Assembly: GCF_003053745.1 (NCBI RefSeq)
Contig: NZ_QAYE01000003.1
Span: 124,001-188,000, forward strand
Reading direction: 5' to 3'
DNA length: 64,000 nucleotides
Source of the DNA: Sphingomonas faeni
GTDB lineage: Bacteria; Pseudomonadota; Alphaproteobacteria; Sphingomonadales; Sphingomonadaceae
This document shows, piece after piece, positions 1 through 8,095 of the stretch; position 1 is the stretch's first letter, and every line of letters begins with the position of its first letter. A program made the translations under genes and the position numbers. The notes beneath the pieces are model-generated. The model ran no database searches. It worked only from the letters and a program-made list of their open reading frames with translations, and had not been told where the DNA came from.

Positions 1-280
1 CGCAGGCGCGGTGTCCGCCGCCGAACGCCTTTCGCAGATCCCCGGAGTGGAACTCGTCAACGACAGCTTCTTCAACGAGTTCACACTGAAGTTGCCCGTC
101 GAAGCCCGCCCCGTCGTCCGCACGCTTGCCGATCGCGGCATCCTAGCCGGCGTATCGCTCGGGCGTCTTTACCCCGGGCAGGACGCCCTCGCGAACGGCC
201 TCGTCGTCGCCGTGACGGAAACGACCACCGCGGAGGACGTCGAAACGCTTGCGTCCGAACTCCAGGAGATACTGGCATGA
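1..280 (+). CDS. gcvPA: Glycine dehydrogenase (decarboxylating) subunit 1, C-terminal end (partial)
   Basis: Only the last ~92 codons are present; the reading frame is already open at base 2 and the 5' part lies outside the window. With subunit 2 this protein forms the PLP-dependent P-protein of the glycine cleavage system, which decarboxylates glycine and passes the aminomethyl group to the lipoyl H-protein. The tail reads like the small domain of GcvPA (segments ELVNDSFFNEFTLKLP and GVSLGRLYPG). Its TGA overlaps the ATG of the next gene (ATGA), so the two subunits are probably translationally coupled. The identification leans on the neighbour as well as on these motifs. Confidence 0.9.
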   Translation, partial: AGAVSAAERLSQIPGVELVNDSFFNEFTLKLPVEARPVVRTLADRGILAGVSLGRLYPGQDALANGLVVAVTETTTAEDVETLASELQEILA

Positions 281-1938
281 GCATCAACCAGAGCGGCTGG
301 CGCCCGACCTCGCCCGAGGCGAACACGGGCAACGTTCCCGCCAGCGTCACCGGCAACAAGGCCCTGATGCTGGAAGAAGCGCTGATCTTCGAGATCGGTG
401 ACGCGCACAGCACTGGCGTAGATTTCGCTGCTCCCTCTCCCCCCCGGGGAGAGGGCCGGGGTGAGGGGAAGCCCAGCAATGCTGCACCCGGAACAGCCCC
501 TCACCCAACCCTCTCCCCGAAGGGGAGAGGGCTATCGCGCCTCGGCAACCTGTCGCGCACCGCACCGATCGGCCTCCCCGGCCTGTCCGAACCAGAAACC
601 GTCCGCCACTACACCCGCCTCTCGCGCCAGAACTACGGCATCGACCTCGGCTTCTTCCCGCTCGGCAGTTGCACGATGAAGCACAACCCGCGCCTCAACG
701 AGAAGATGGCGCGGCTGCCCGGGTTCTCCGACGTCCACCCGCTCCAGCCGGTCGACACCGTCCAGGGCGCGCTCGAAGTCATCCACCAGCTCGCACACTG
801 GCTCGTAACGCTCACCGGCATGACCTCGGTCGCGATGAGCCCCAAGGCCGGCGCGCACGGCGAACTCTGCGGCATCCTAGCGATCCGCGCCGCACTCGAA
901 GCCAAGGGTGAAGGCGCGCGGAAGATCATCCTCGTCCCCGAGAGCGCGCACGGCACCAACCCCGCCACCGCAGCGTTCGCCGGCTATAGCGTCGAGGACA
1001 TCCCCGCCACCGCCGAAGGCCGCGTCGACACCGCCGCGCTGAAGGCCCGGCTCGGCCCCGACGTCGCCGGCGTGATGATCACCAACCCCAACACCTGCGG
1101 CCTGTTCGAGCGCGACATGCGCGAGATTTCCGACGCGGTGCACGCGGCGGGCGGCTTCGTCTATTGCGACGGCGCGAACTTCAACGCGATCGTCGGGCGC
1201 GTCCGGCCGGGCGATCTCGGCATCGACGCGATGCACATCAATTTGCACAAGACCTTCTCGACCCCGCACGGCGGCGGCGGCCCAGGTTCAGGCCCGGTGG
1301 TGTTCTCGGAGGCTTTGACTCCTTATGCACCGCTCCCGTTCGTCGAGAACCAGGACGGCCAGTTCGTCCTCGTCGAGGAGGAAACCGCAGGCGAACACCA
1401 TGCCGGCAGCTTCGGCCGCATGGTCGCGTTCCACGGCCAGATGGGCATGTTCACGCGCGCACTGACCTACATCCTCAGCCACGGCGCGGACGGCCTCCGC
1501 CAGGTGTCGGAGGATGCGGTGCTCAACGCGAACTACATCCTGCGCAGCCTCGACGACACGCTCGATGCCCCGTTCGGCCCCTCGGGTCCGTGCATGCACG
1601 AGGCGCTGTTCTCGGACTCGGGCCTCGCCGCCGGCTTCTCGACGATCGACATCGCCAAGGGCCTGATCGACGAGGGCTTCCACCCGATGACGATGTATTT
1701 CCCGCTCGTCGTCCATGGCGCGATGCTGGTCGAGCCGACCGAGACCGAATCGAAGGCGGCACTCGACCAGTTCATCGCCGCGCTCCGCTCGGTCGCCGAA
1801 CGCGCGAAAGCCGGCGACCCCAGCTTAAAGACTGCCCCCCACTTCGCCCCCCGCGCGCGTCTCGACGAGACGCTTGCGGCACGCAAACCGGTACTGGTCT
1901 GGAAGGACCCGGCTCCGCTGGCGCAAGCCGCGGAGTAA
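277..1938 (+). CDS. gcvPB: Glycine dehydrogenase (decarboxylating) subunit 2, carrying an in-frame repeat insertion
   Basis: Subunit 2 of the two-subunit P-protein, 553 codons. It carries the PLP site: the lysine in HINLHKTF is about residue 325, followed by the glycine-rich HGGGGPGSGPV. The conserved GLPGLSEPETVRHYTRLSRQ and FPLGSCTMKHNPR blocks are intact. Residues ~52-86 are not ordinary GcvPB sequence: they translate a palindromic repeat pair (PSPPRGEGRGEG and PHPTLSPKGRG) placed before the conserved LSRTAPIGLPG segment. The frame stays open through it, so the protein should be full length with a ~35-residue extra loop. The start ATG overlaps the gcvPA stop. Confidence 0.95.
   Translation: MSINQSGWRPTSPEANTGNVPASVTGNKALMLEEALIFEIGDAHSTGVDFAAPSPPRGEGRGEGKPSNAAPGTAPHPTLSPKGRGLSRLGNLSRTAPIGLPGLSEPETVRHYTRLSRQNYGIDLGFFPLGSCTMKHNPRLNEKMARLPGFSDVHPLQPVDTVQGALEVIHQLAHWLVTLTGMTSVAMSPKAGAHGELCGILAIRAALEAKGEGARKIILVPESAHGTNPATAAFAGYSVEDIPATAEGRVDTAALKARLGPDVAGVMITNPNTCGLFERDMREISDAVHAAGGFVYCDGANFNAIVGRVRPGDLGIDAMHINLHKTFSTPHGGGGPGSGPVVFSEALTPYAPLPFVENQDGQFVLVEEETAGEHHAGSFGRMVAFHGQMGMFTRALTYILSHGADGLRQVSEDAVLNANYILRSLDDTLDAPFGPSGPCMHEALFSDSGLAAGFSTIDIAKGLIDEGFHPMTMYFPLVVHGAMLVEPTETESKAALDQFIAALRSVAERAKAGDPSLKTAPHFAPRARLDETLAARKPVLVWKDPAPLAQAAE
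431..531. repeat. Palindromic repeat pair (CCCTCTCCCCGAAGGGGAGAGGG type) inside gcvPB
   Basis: Two oppositely oriented copies of a hairpin built on CCCTCTCCCC/GGGGAGAGGG lie about 30 bases apart, each with a flanking GGGGTGAGGGG or CCCCTCACCC arm. The outer arms are complementary, so the whole 101-base unit can also fold on itself. It is read in frame as part of gcvPB. A relative lies after recA at 19003-19060. Confidence 0.85.
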
Positions 1939-1947
1939 ACCTCGCAG

Positions 1948-2023
1948 TTCTCCTGCGAACGCAGGAGCCCAGGGTTACGAACGCAACCCCCCGTAACCCT
2001 GGCTTCCTGCGTTCGCAGGAAAA
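1948..2023. repeat. Palindromic repeat pair (CTGCGAACGCAG type)
   Basis: Left arm TCCTGCGAACGCAGGA followed by GCCCAGGGTTAC; right arm is its reverse complement, GTAACCCTGG then TCCTGCGTTCGCAGGA. It fills the gap between gcvPB and the next gene. A second copy lies in the acid phosphatase gene near 29640. Confidence 0.85.
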
Positions 2024-2087
2024 CGGATTGCCTAGAACACCGCAACCGATCTAGCCTCCGCCCCAACAGGGGTGGGGGCCAGGATCG

Positions 2088-2600
2088 ATGCAGGCGCACG
2101 AAGCACAAGGCTGGATCAGCTATGCGATCACCGCGGTCGTCATCGGCATAGTCTTCGCGGTCCGCTGGCGCCGCATGAGCATCGTGAAGCCGCTCAAGCT
2201 CGAACGCCTCTGGGTCTTCCCCGCGCTCTACGCGGCCGTCACGCTCTACATGTTCCTGATGTACCCGCCGCACGGCCTCGCCTGGCTGTTCTGCGCACTA
2301 GCCCTGGTCATGGGCGCCGCGCTCGGCTGGCAGCGCGGCAAGCTCATGCGGATCACGATCGATCCCGACAGCCACGCGCTCAACACGACGTCCTCACCGG
2401 CAGCGGTCCTGTTCATCGTAGCGATCGTCGCAGTCCGCACCGGCGCGCGCGCCGTGATCGGCGACGGCCACGTGCTCCACCTCGATGCCTTCGCCATCAC
2501 CGACATGCTGGTCGCGCTGGCGCTAGGCCTGTTCACCACGCAACGGATCGAAATGTACCTCCGCGCCAAGCGGATGCTCGAAACGGCCCGCGTCCGCTAA
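2088..2600 (+). CDS. Multi-pass inner membrane protein, possibly DUF1453/CcdC-like
   Basis: A 170-residue hydrophobic protein with four to five predicted membrane spans (about residues 11-25, 44-60, 65-82, 104-122 and 138-155) and basic loops (RWRRMS, RGKLMR, RAKRMLE). The size, the RWRRM motif after the first span and the overall layout resemble the DUF1453/CcdC-like family, whose biochemical role is not settled. An AGGA ribosome site stands just upstream of the ATG. No enzyme motif is visible, so the family name is tentative. Confidence 0.75.
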   Translation: MQAHEAQGWISYAITAVVIGIVFAVRWRRMSIVKPLKLERLWVFPALYAAVTLYMFLMYPPHGLAWLFCALALVMGAALGWQRGKLMRITIDPDSHALNTTSSPAAVLFIVAIVAVRTGARAVIGDGHVLHLDAFAITDMLVALALGLFTTQRIEMYLRAKRMLETARVR

Positions 2601-2602
2601 CC

Positions 2603-2688
2603 CCCGTCATCCTGACGAAAGTCAGGACCCAGAGCCACTAACGCCGCGCTTGGTTACCTTGGGTCCTGACTTTCGTCAGGATGACGGG
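2603..2688. repeat. Palindromic repeat pair (CTGACGAAAGTCAG type)
   Basis: CCCGTCATCCTGACGAAAGTCAGGACCCAGAG-type arm, mirrored ~50 bases later by GGGTCCTGACTTTCGTCAGG and ATGACGGG. It lies between two converging genes, where the long stem could also end transcription from either side. A single half-unit of the same type is at 17372-17401. Confidence 0.85.
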
Positions 2689-2695
2689 AAGGGCC

Positions 2696-3589
2696 TCAAG
2701 AAATCGCCTGCTCCGTCTCTTCCCGCCGCCGGACATGCTCGCGCCAGACGATATACAACCCGCTCGCCACGATGACCGGCGCTCCGACCCAGGTCGCCTC
2801 CGCCGGCAGCGTGTCGAACACCAGCCACCCCAGCAACGTCGCCCACAACAGGCTCGAATAATCCATCGGCACCACCACCGACACCGGCCCAAGCCGCAAC
2901 GACGTCGTCATCGCAATCTGCGCCAGCCCCCCGAAGATGCCGACGCTTGCCAGGCAAATCCAGGCGACCAGATCATGCGACTGCGCCGCCTGCGTGTAGA
3001 ACACCGACAGCGGGATCAACGACAGCGCCGAGAACCAGAACACGGTCGTCAGCGCGCTCTCGGTCTTGCCGATCTGCCGCAACAGGATCGACACGCTCGC
3101 CGTCCCGAACGCCCCCGCCAGCGCACACCCCGCACCCCATAACGGAAAGTGATCCCCGCCCGGCTGCGCGACGATCAACACCCCCGCGAACCCGGTCGCG
3201 ACCGCCGCCCAGCGATGCCACCCGGTCGGTTCGCGCAACACCAGCGCCCCCAGGATCGTCGCGAACACCGGCACCGTGAACCCGATCGTCGTCGCCTCGG
3301 CGAGCGGCAGCGCGACGATCCCGTTGAAGGTAAATGCCATCGCCGACAGCCCGACCACCGCGCGAACGATATGCGCCGGCAATCGCTTGGTCGCGATCGA
3401 CGACAAACCCGGCCCCGCGACGATCACCGCCGACACCAGCAAGCACGCCCCGAACTGCCGGAAGAACAGGATCTCCGAGACGCTCGCGCCATGCCGCTCG
3501 GCCAGCTTGATCGCGGTGTTCATCAGCGCGAAGATCACGACCGACAGCAACCGCATGCCGATGGCGGGAAGGATGCGGTCGGTGGGCAT
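2696..3589 (-). CDS. DMT superfamily (EamA-type) transporter
   Basis: A 297-residue protein with about ten hydrophobic helices arranged as two EamA-like halves (about residues 10-140 and 150-290). The first half has the family-typical FALMNTAIKLAERHGASVSE helix pair and the second starts with ALAGAFGTASVSILLR. Such drug/metabolite transporters export amino acids, nucleosides or other small metabolites through the inner membrane; the substrate cannot be read from the sequence. It ends a few bases from the repeat pair at 2603-2688 and converges with the DUF1453-like gene. Confidence 0.9.
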   Translation of the reverse strand: MPTDRILPAIGMRLLSVVIFALMNTAIKLAERHGASVSEILFFRQFGACLLVSAVIVAGPGLSSIATKRLPAHIVRAVVGLSAMAFTFNGIVALPLAEATTIGFTVPVFATILGALVLREPTGWHRWAAVATGFAGVLIVAQPGGDHFPLWGAGCALAGAFGTASVSILLRQIGKTESALTTVFWFSALSLIPLSVFYTQAAQSHDLVAWICLASVGIFGGLAQIAMTTSLRLGPVSVVVPMDYSSLLWATLLGWLVFDTLPAEATWVGAPVIVASGLYIVWREHVRRREETEQAIS

Positions 3590-3992
3590 GCGCGACCTCT
3601 AACCAAGCATCCCGCTTACGTCATTCCGCTTTCGGCCCTCAAGGTGTTCGGCAACGGCAGGCATGCCTGTTCGCAGGATCGGCAATGGTTGCCTCGCCAC
3701 CGCTAGCTTGGCTCGGCCGGGCTGGCTCACTGGAGTGCGCCCTTCGACGTTCGACTGCGAACATGATCGCCGTCCAGATGGAGCCTTTCAGAACGCATGT
3801 AGCCGTTAGTTTGGTCGTCATGAGGCTAGCCCTCCTACAATCGCCGGCAAATGCCAGCGGCTCGTAAAGGATAGAACGGGAGAGGGCAGGGTGTTTGAAA
3901 ACCGCCGCCAATTCGGTCGAACTTCGCCTTGCCCCGAAAACAGATAATACCGAAAACATAAGACGAACAAAAACGACACGAGGCAAGAATCT
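3590..3992. other. Gene-free region upstream of the Cas5-like gene
   Basis: About 400 bases with no convincing gene on either strand; a minus-strand reading frame across 3639-4310 has the composition of an antisense shadow of the Cas5-like gene. The last ~100 bases (3895-3990) are clearly more A-rich than the rest of the window, with repeated CCGAAAACA/GACGAACAAAAACGAC stretches. No CRISPR repeat, leader or other cas remnant was found here. Confidence 0.6.
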
Positions 3993-4577
3993 GTGGTATT
4001 CAGATTGTTGATACGCGGTGACCGCGCGTGTTTCCGGCGTCCGGAGTTCGGCGCCGATCTCGTGAGTTACGACGCGATGCCGCCGGTCGCGGCCCGCAAT
4101 ATCTTTCAGGCTATCCATGGGCCGCCGTCGATCCGCTGGGCGATCGAGCAAATCACGATTTTGCATCCGATCCGGAGTCAATGGACGATAGTCGAACACC
4201 GAGGGGCGGGGACTCGTCGCGCGAACATTCTGCTCGATGTCGGCTATCTCGTCACGGGACGCTTCGATCTTACGGCGGTCGCGGATACTGCCGACACGGC
4301 GGCGGCGCATGCCGGACTATTTCGACGCCGAGTCAGGCAGGGGCGGTACCATCATCCACCCTTTCTTGGACTGACCGAATTTCCAGCCGTAATCAGGTTG
4401 CTGGACAAGGATGATAGGCCCCCTGTCAGCCACTACGCGTCGGAGTCGATCGACCTTGGCTGGATGATCTACGATACGCGCAACGGGCTAGATCATGGGG
4501 CACGGTTCTTCAGGGCGTCGGCTGTCGGAGGTACGATGACGATACCCCCAATAGATTCGAGCGAGTTCGCAAGCTGA
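3993..4577 (+). CDS. Isolated Cas5d/Cas5c-like protein (type I-C CRISPR family)
   Basis: 194 residues from a GTG start. The N-terminus (LIRGDRACFRRPEF, then VSYDAMPPVAARNIFQAIHG) matches the start of type I-C Cas5 proteins, and the later blocks RRRVRQGRYHHPPFLGLTEFP, LGWMIYD and ARFFRA follow in the family order (the first is 21 residues at about 111-131). In Cas5d systems this protein is a RAMP-fold endoribonuclease that processes the crRNA precursor and joins Cascade. Compared with the B. halodurans enzyme, by recalled alignment, the triad Tyr/Lys/His appears as His42/Ala105/His106, so cleavage activity is doubtful. The central part is short. No cas3, cas7, cas8, cas1/2 or array lies nearby, and the upstream DNA is A-rich, which suggests acquisition. 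It ends 62 bases before proS. Confidence 0.75.
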   Translation: MVFRLLIRGDRACFRRPEFGADLVSYDAMPPVAARNIFQAIHGPPSIRWAIEQITILHPIRSQWTIVEHRGAGTRRANILLDVGYLVTGRFDLTAVADTADTAAAHAGLFRRRVRQGRYHHPPFLGLTEFPAVIRLLDKDDRPPVSHYASESIDLGWMIYDTRNGLDHGARFFRASAVGGTMTIPPIDSSEFAS

Positions 4578-4639
4578 TCTGACCAGACCGGCGCTGGAGA
4601 CGGGGTGACGAACACCCCCACACCCGCTATCCGCACCCC

Positions 4640-6175
4640 ATGATAAAGCGCGCACTCCCCGTCACCCGCGAGGCGGATTTCTCCGCCTGGTACCAAGCCG
4701 TCATCTCCGAGGCCGATCTCGCCGAGGAATCCGGCGTTCGCGGCTGCATGGTCATCCGCCCCTGGGGCTATGGCATCTGGGAGCGTATCCAGCGCCTGCT
4801 CGACGACCGGATCAAAGCGACCGGCCACGAGAACTGCTATTTCCCGCTCTTCATCCCGCTCTCGTACTTCGAGAAGGAGGCCGAGCACGTCGACGGGTTC
4901 GCCAAGGAAATGGCCGTGGTCACGCACCACCGCCTCAAGGCCGACGGCTATGGCCGCCTGATCCCCGATCCCGACGCCAAGCTCGAGGAGCCGCTGGTCG
5001 TCCGTCCGACCTCCGAGATGGTCATCGGCGCCGCGTTCGCACGCTGGGTCCAGTCGTGGCGCGACCTGCCCGTGCTCATCAACCAATGGGCGAACGTCGT
5101 CCGCTGGGAAATGCGCACCCGCATGTTCCTGCGCACCAGCGAGTTCCTCTGGCAGGAAGGCCACACCGCGCACGCCACCGCCGGCGAGGCGCGCGACGAG
5201 ACGCTCAAGATGCTCGAAGTCTATCGCGATTTCGCGGAGGAATGCCTCGGCGTCCACGTGATCACCGGCGAGAAGCCCGAGAACGAGCGCTTCCCCGGCG
5301 CCGTCGCGACCTACTCGATCGAGGCGATGATGCAGGACGGCAAGGCGCTGCAAGCCGGCACCTCGCACTTCCTCGGCACCAACTTCGCGTCCGCACAGAA
5401 CATCCGCTTCCAGAATGCTGGTGGCGAGTTCGAGTTGTGCAACACCACCAGCTGGGGCGTGTCGACGCGGATGATCGGCGCGGTTATCATGGTCCACGGC
5501 GACGACGACGGCCTGCGCGTGCCGCCGATGATCGCCCCTTGGCAGGTCGTGATCGTGCCGATGCTGCGCGACGTCCCCGAAGACGCGGCGATCGTCGAGT
5601 ATTGCAAGTCGCTCCAGGCCGAACTTGCCAAGCAGTCCGCGCTCGGCGAACCGGTCCGCACGCTACTCGACCTCAAGCCCGCCAAGGCCGCGACCAAGCG
5701 CTGGGGCTGGGTCAAGAAGGGCGCCCCGATCGTGATCGAGGTCGGCGGCCGCGACATGGCCGGCGGCAACGTCACCGTGATCCGCCGCGACCGGCTCTAC
5801 CGCGAGGACGGCAAGCTCGACAGCATCGCCACGTCGCGCGACGTGTTCGTGAGCGAAGTCTCGGGCATGCTGCACGACATCCAGGCGACGCTACACGTCG
5901 AATCGATGAACCGCGTGAAGGGCAACATCGTCCCCGCCAACGACTTCGCCGCGGTCGAGGCGCATTTCGCCGACGGTGTGAAGAACCCCGGCTGGGTCGA
6001 CGTCCGCTGGTCCAAGCCGACCGGCGCGGCGCTCGACAAGGTCGTCGAGCGGTTGAAGGCGCTCAAGCTCACGATCCGCAACGCGCCGATGGGGCAGACC
6101 GGATGTGACGACGGCGCCTGCATCTTCACCGGCGAACCCGCGGTGGAGCGCATCCTGATCGGCCGCGCCTACTAG
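4640..6175 (+). CDS. proS: Prolyl-tRNA synthetase, archaeal/eukaryotic-type
   Basis: Class II synthetase that charges tRNA-Pro in the cytoplasm; 511 residues. Motif 2 and the proline pocket are seen in VRPTSEMVIGAAFARW, NQWANVVRWEMRTRMFLRT and GTSHFLGTNFA; the anticodon-binding domain follows from about residue 285. There is no inserted editing domain between motifs 2 and 3, which marks the compact archaeal/eukaryotic-like form rather than the E. coli form. The C-terminal end GACIFTGEP...IGRAY keeps the terminal tyrosine of that form but has lost most zinc-binding cysteines. The ATG start places the conserved TREADFSAWY segment at the N-terminus. Confidence 0.95.
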   Translation: MIKRALPVTREADFSAWYQAVISEADLAEESGVRGCMVIRPWGYGIWERIQRLLDDRIKATGHENCYFPLFIPLSYFEKEAEHVDGFAKEMAVVTHHRLKADGYGRLIPDPDAKLEEPLVVRPTSEMVIGAAFARWVQSWRDLPVLINQWANVVRWEMRTRMFLRTSEFLWQEGHTAHATAGEARDETLKMLEVYRDFAEECLGVHVITGEKPENERFPGAVATYSIEAMMQDGKALQAGTSHFLGTNFASAQNIRFQNAGGEFELCNTTSWGVSTRMIGAVIMVHGDDDGLRVPPMIAPWQVVIVPMLRDVPEDAAIVEYCKSLQAELAKQSALGEPVRTLLDLKPAKAATKRWGWVKKGAPIVIEVGGRDMAGGNVTVIRRDRLYREDGKLDSIATSRDVFVSEVSGMLHDIQATLHVESMNRVKGNIVPANDFAAVEAHFADGVKNPGWVDVRWSKPTGAALDKVVERLKALKLTIRNAPMGQTGCDDGACIFTGEPAVERILIGRAY

Positions 6176-6352
6176 GCGCTGACAAGCTGGGACCGGCGTT
6201 ACCTCCAAGGCTGCTAACCGGCGCTGTGCCGGGAGTAGCCTGGATACCCGATGCCATGAGCAACCGAAACGGACCGGTCTGTCGGCTGTGTCGCCATGCC
6301 CCGTCTGCTATCATCGCCTCGGCTTTTGGCGGGGCGACATTAGGGGGCGGCT

Positions 6353-6715
6353 ATGGGCGTGACCGGGATCGGCGGCCTCTTCTTTCGGGCAAAGGACCCG
6401 GAGGGGATACGCTCATGGTATGTCGAGCATCTCGGCGTCGGGTCGGTGCCCTATGGATCGTGGGAGACGCAGGCAGGCCCCAGCGTCTTCTCGCCGTTCG
6501 CTGTCGACGCCGACTATTTTCCTACGGATCGCCCGTGGATGTTCAATCTGCGCGTCGACGATATCGATGCTCTAATCGCGACCCTCCATGCGGCGGGAAT
6601 TGCGGTAATCACCAATCCCGAATGGGACATGCCTGGTTTTGGCCGCTTCGCGCGGATCCATGATCCGGAAGGTAATCCGATCGAACTGTGGCAACCCGAG
6701 GAACCAGAATGTTGA
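6353..6715 (+). CDS. VOC (glyoxalase/bleomycin resistance) superfamily protein
   Basis: 120 residues with a single vicinal-oxygen-chelate domain: the N-terminal strand GVTGIGGLFFRAKDPE followed by WYVEHLGV, the central FNLRVDDIDALIATLHAAGI, and the C-terminal RIHDPEGNPIELWQP that supplies the metal-ligand glutamate. Members include glyoxalase I, dioxygenases and antibiotic-binding proteins, and the substrate is not evident. The ATG is preceded by GGGGGCGGCT. It stands alone between proS and a repeat pair. Confidence 0.85.
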   Translation: MGVTGIGGLFFRAKDPEGIRSWYVEHLGVGSVPYGSWETQAGPSVFSPFAVDADYFPTDRPWMFNLRVDDIDALIATLHAAGIAVITNPEWDMPGFGRFARIHDPEGNPIELWQPEEPEC

Positions 6716-6796
6716 GGAAGCGCCCGAGCTTGGTCTGACGATCAGCGGTAGTTCGGGAGAGGGCGGGCTAGTCTCGACCTTGCCGACGCGGCGACC

Positions 6797-6911
6797 TTCC
6801 CCCCTCCCTGGAAGGGAGGGGCCGGGGGTGGGTTGGCCCGATTGAGCCACCACGATTCGGGTGTGCGGAAGCCGACCCACCCCCAACCCCTCCCTTCCAG
6901 GGAGGGGGGAA
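6797..6911. repeat. Palindromic repeat pair (CCTCCCTGGAAGGGAGG type)
   Basis: The left unit CCCCTCCCTGGAAGGGAGGGG is followed by CCGGGGGTGGGTTGG; about 35 bases later the reverse complement occurs in full. It fills the space between the convergent VOC and radical SAM genes. Confidence 0.85.
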
Positions 6912-6981
6912 CAGGTTGGCCAGTCATCTCTCACCAGTGGATTGCCCCAGGGTTTTAGCCGAGCCCTACCTTCGTCCCCGT

Positions 6982-8052
6982 CTAGAACAGCTCCCCCTGC
7001 GGCCCCCGCGGCGCCCGGAACAGATCACTCCGCAAAGCCACCCGCTCTCGGTTCAACCCGTGCTTGGCGCACGCAATCCGGAACCGCGTCCCCAACAGGT
7101 CCGCCCAAGGCCCTTGCCCCTGCATCCGCGTGAAGAAGTTCGGATCGTTATCTTTGCCCCCGCGCAAAGACGCGATCGTCGCCATCACCTTCCCCGCGCG
7201 ATCCGGAAAATGCTCGTCGAGCCAAGCCCGGAACAGCGGTGCCACCTCATGCGGCAATCGCACCGGGATGAAGAACGCTCGTGTCGCCCCAGCTTCCGCC
7301 GCCCGCGCAATCAGATGCTCGATCTCGTGGTCAGTGATCGCAGGGATGACCGGCGCGATCGAAACGTAGACCGGCACCCCCGCATCGGCGAGTTTGCGCA
7401 CCGCCGCCAGCCGCCGCTCCGGATGCGGTGCACGCGGTTCGACGGTCGACGCCACCTTCGGATCGAGCGAGGTGATCGACATCGCCACCGCCGCCAGCCC
7501 CTTCGCCGCCATCGGTGCCAGGAGGTCGATATCGCGCACCACGCGGTCGGACTTGGTGGTGATCGTCAGCGGATGATCGGTCTCGGCCAGCACTTCGATG
7601 ATGCCGCGTGTGATCCGCCAGTCGGTCTCGATCGGCTGGTAGGGATCGGTGTTCGTCCCCAGCGCCATCGGCGCGACCGTATAGCCGGGCTTCCCCAGTT
7701 CCGTGCGCAGCAGCGCCGCAGCCGACGGTTTCGCAAACAGCTTGCTCTCGAAATCCAGTCCCGGCGACAAATCGTGGAACGCATGAGTCGGTCGCGCGAA
7801 GCAATAGATGCAGCCGTGCTCGCACCCGCGATAAGGATTGATCGAACGGTCGAACGGCACGTCGGGCGACGCGTTGCGGCTTATGATCGTGCGCGGGGTC
7901 TCGACTGTCACCGTCGTCCGAAGTTTCGGCGCGATCCCGTCGATTCCCTCGCGCATGTCGAGCCAGTCGCCATCCGCCTCGGTTTGCGGCAGGTTGAACC
8001 GCCGGCTTTCGCTGTTGAGCGTGGCACCACGAACCGGACGGGCCTGTTTCAT
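6982..8052 (-). CDS. PA0069 family radical SAM protein
   Basis: 356 residues. The [4Fe-4S]/SAM-binding motif is CEHGCIYC (Cys77, Cys81, Cys84; the C-x3-C-x2-C pattern), preceded by the family hallmark INPYRGCEHGC. Further signature segments are ALGTNTDPYQPIE, PLTITTKSDRVVRD and FFIPVRLPHEV. This spore-photoproduct-lyase-like family is widespread and often called a DNA repair photolyase in databases, but its reaction has not been established to my knowledge. It is transcribed toward the repeat pair at 6797-6911 and has no obvious partner gene. Confidence 0.93.
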   Translation of the reverse strand: MKQARPVRGATLNSESRRFNLPQTEADGDWLDMREGIDGIAPKLRTTVTVETPRTIISRNASPDVPFDRSINPYRGCEHGCIYCFARPTHAFHDLSPGLDFESKLFAKPSAAALLRTELGKPGYTVAPMALGTNTDPYQPIETDWRITRGIIEVLAETDHPLTITTKSDRVVRDIDLLAPMAAKGLAAVAMSITSLDPKVASTVEPRAPHPERRLAAVRKLADAGVPVYVSIAPVIPAITDHEIEHLIARAAEAGATRAFFIPVRLPHEVAPLFRAWLDEHFPDRAGKVMATIASLRGGKDNDPNFFTRMQGQGPWADLLGTRFRIACAKHGLNRERVALRSDLFRAPRGPQGELF

Positions 8053-8095
8053 GACTAGAAACTAGGCGACGTCCGAGAACATAGCAAGAACGAAA

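Noticed and set aside
3639-4310. 223-codon minus-strand frame over the Cas5-like gene
   Set aside because: Its opposite strand encodes a protein with conserved family motifs; this frame has none.
3590-4640. Possible CRISPR array or other cas genes near the Cas5-like gene
   Set aside because: No direct repeats with regular spacers and no cas3/7/8/1/2 motifs were found on either strand.
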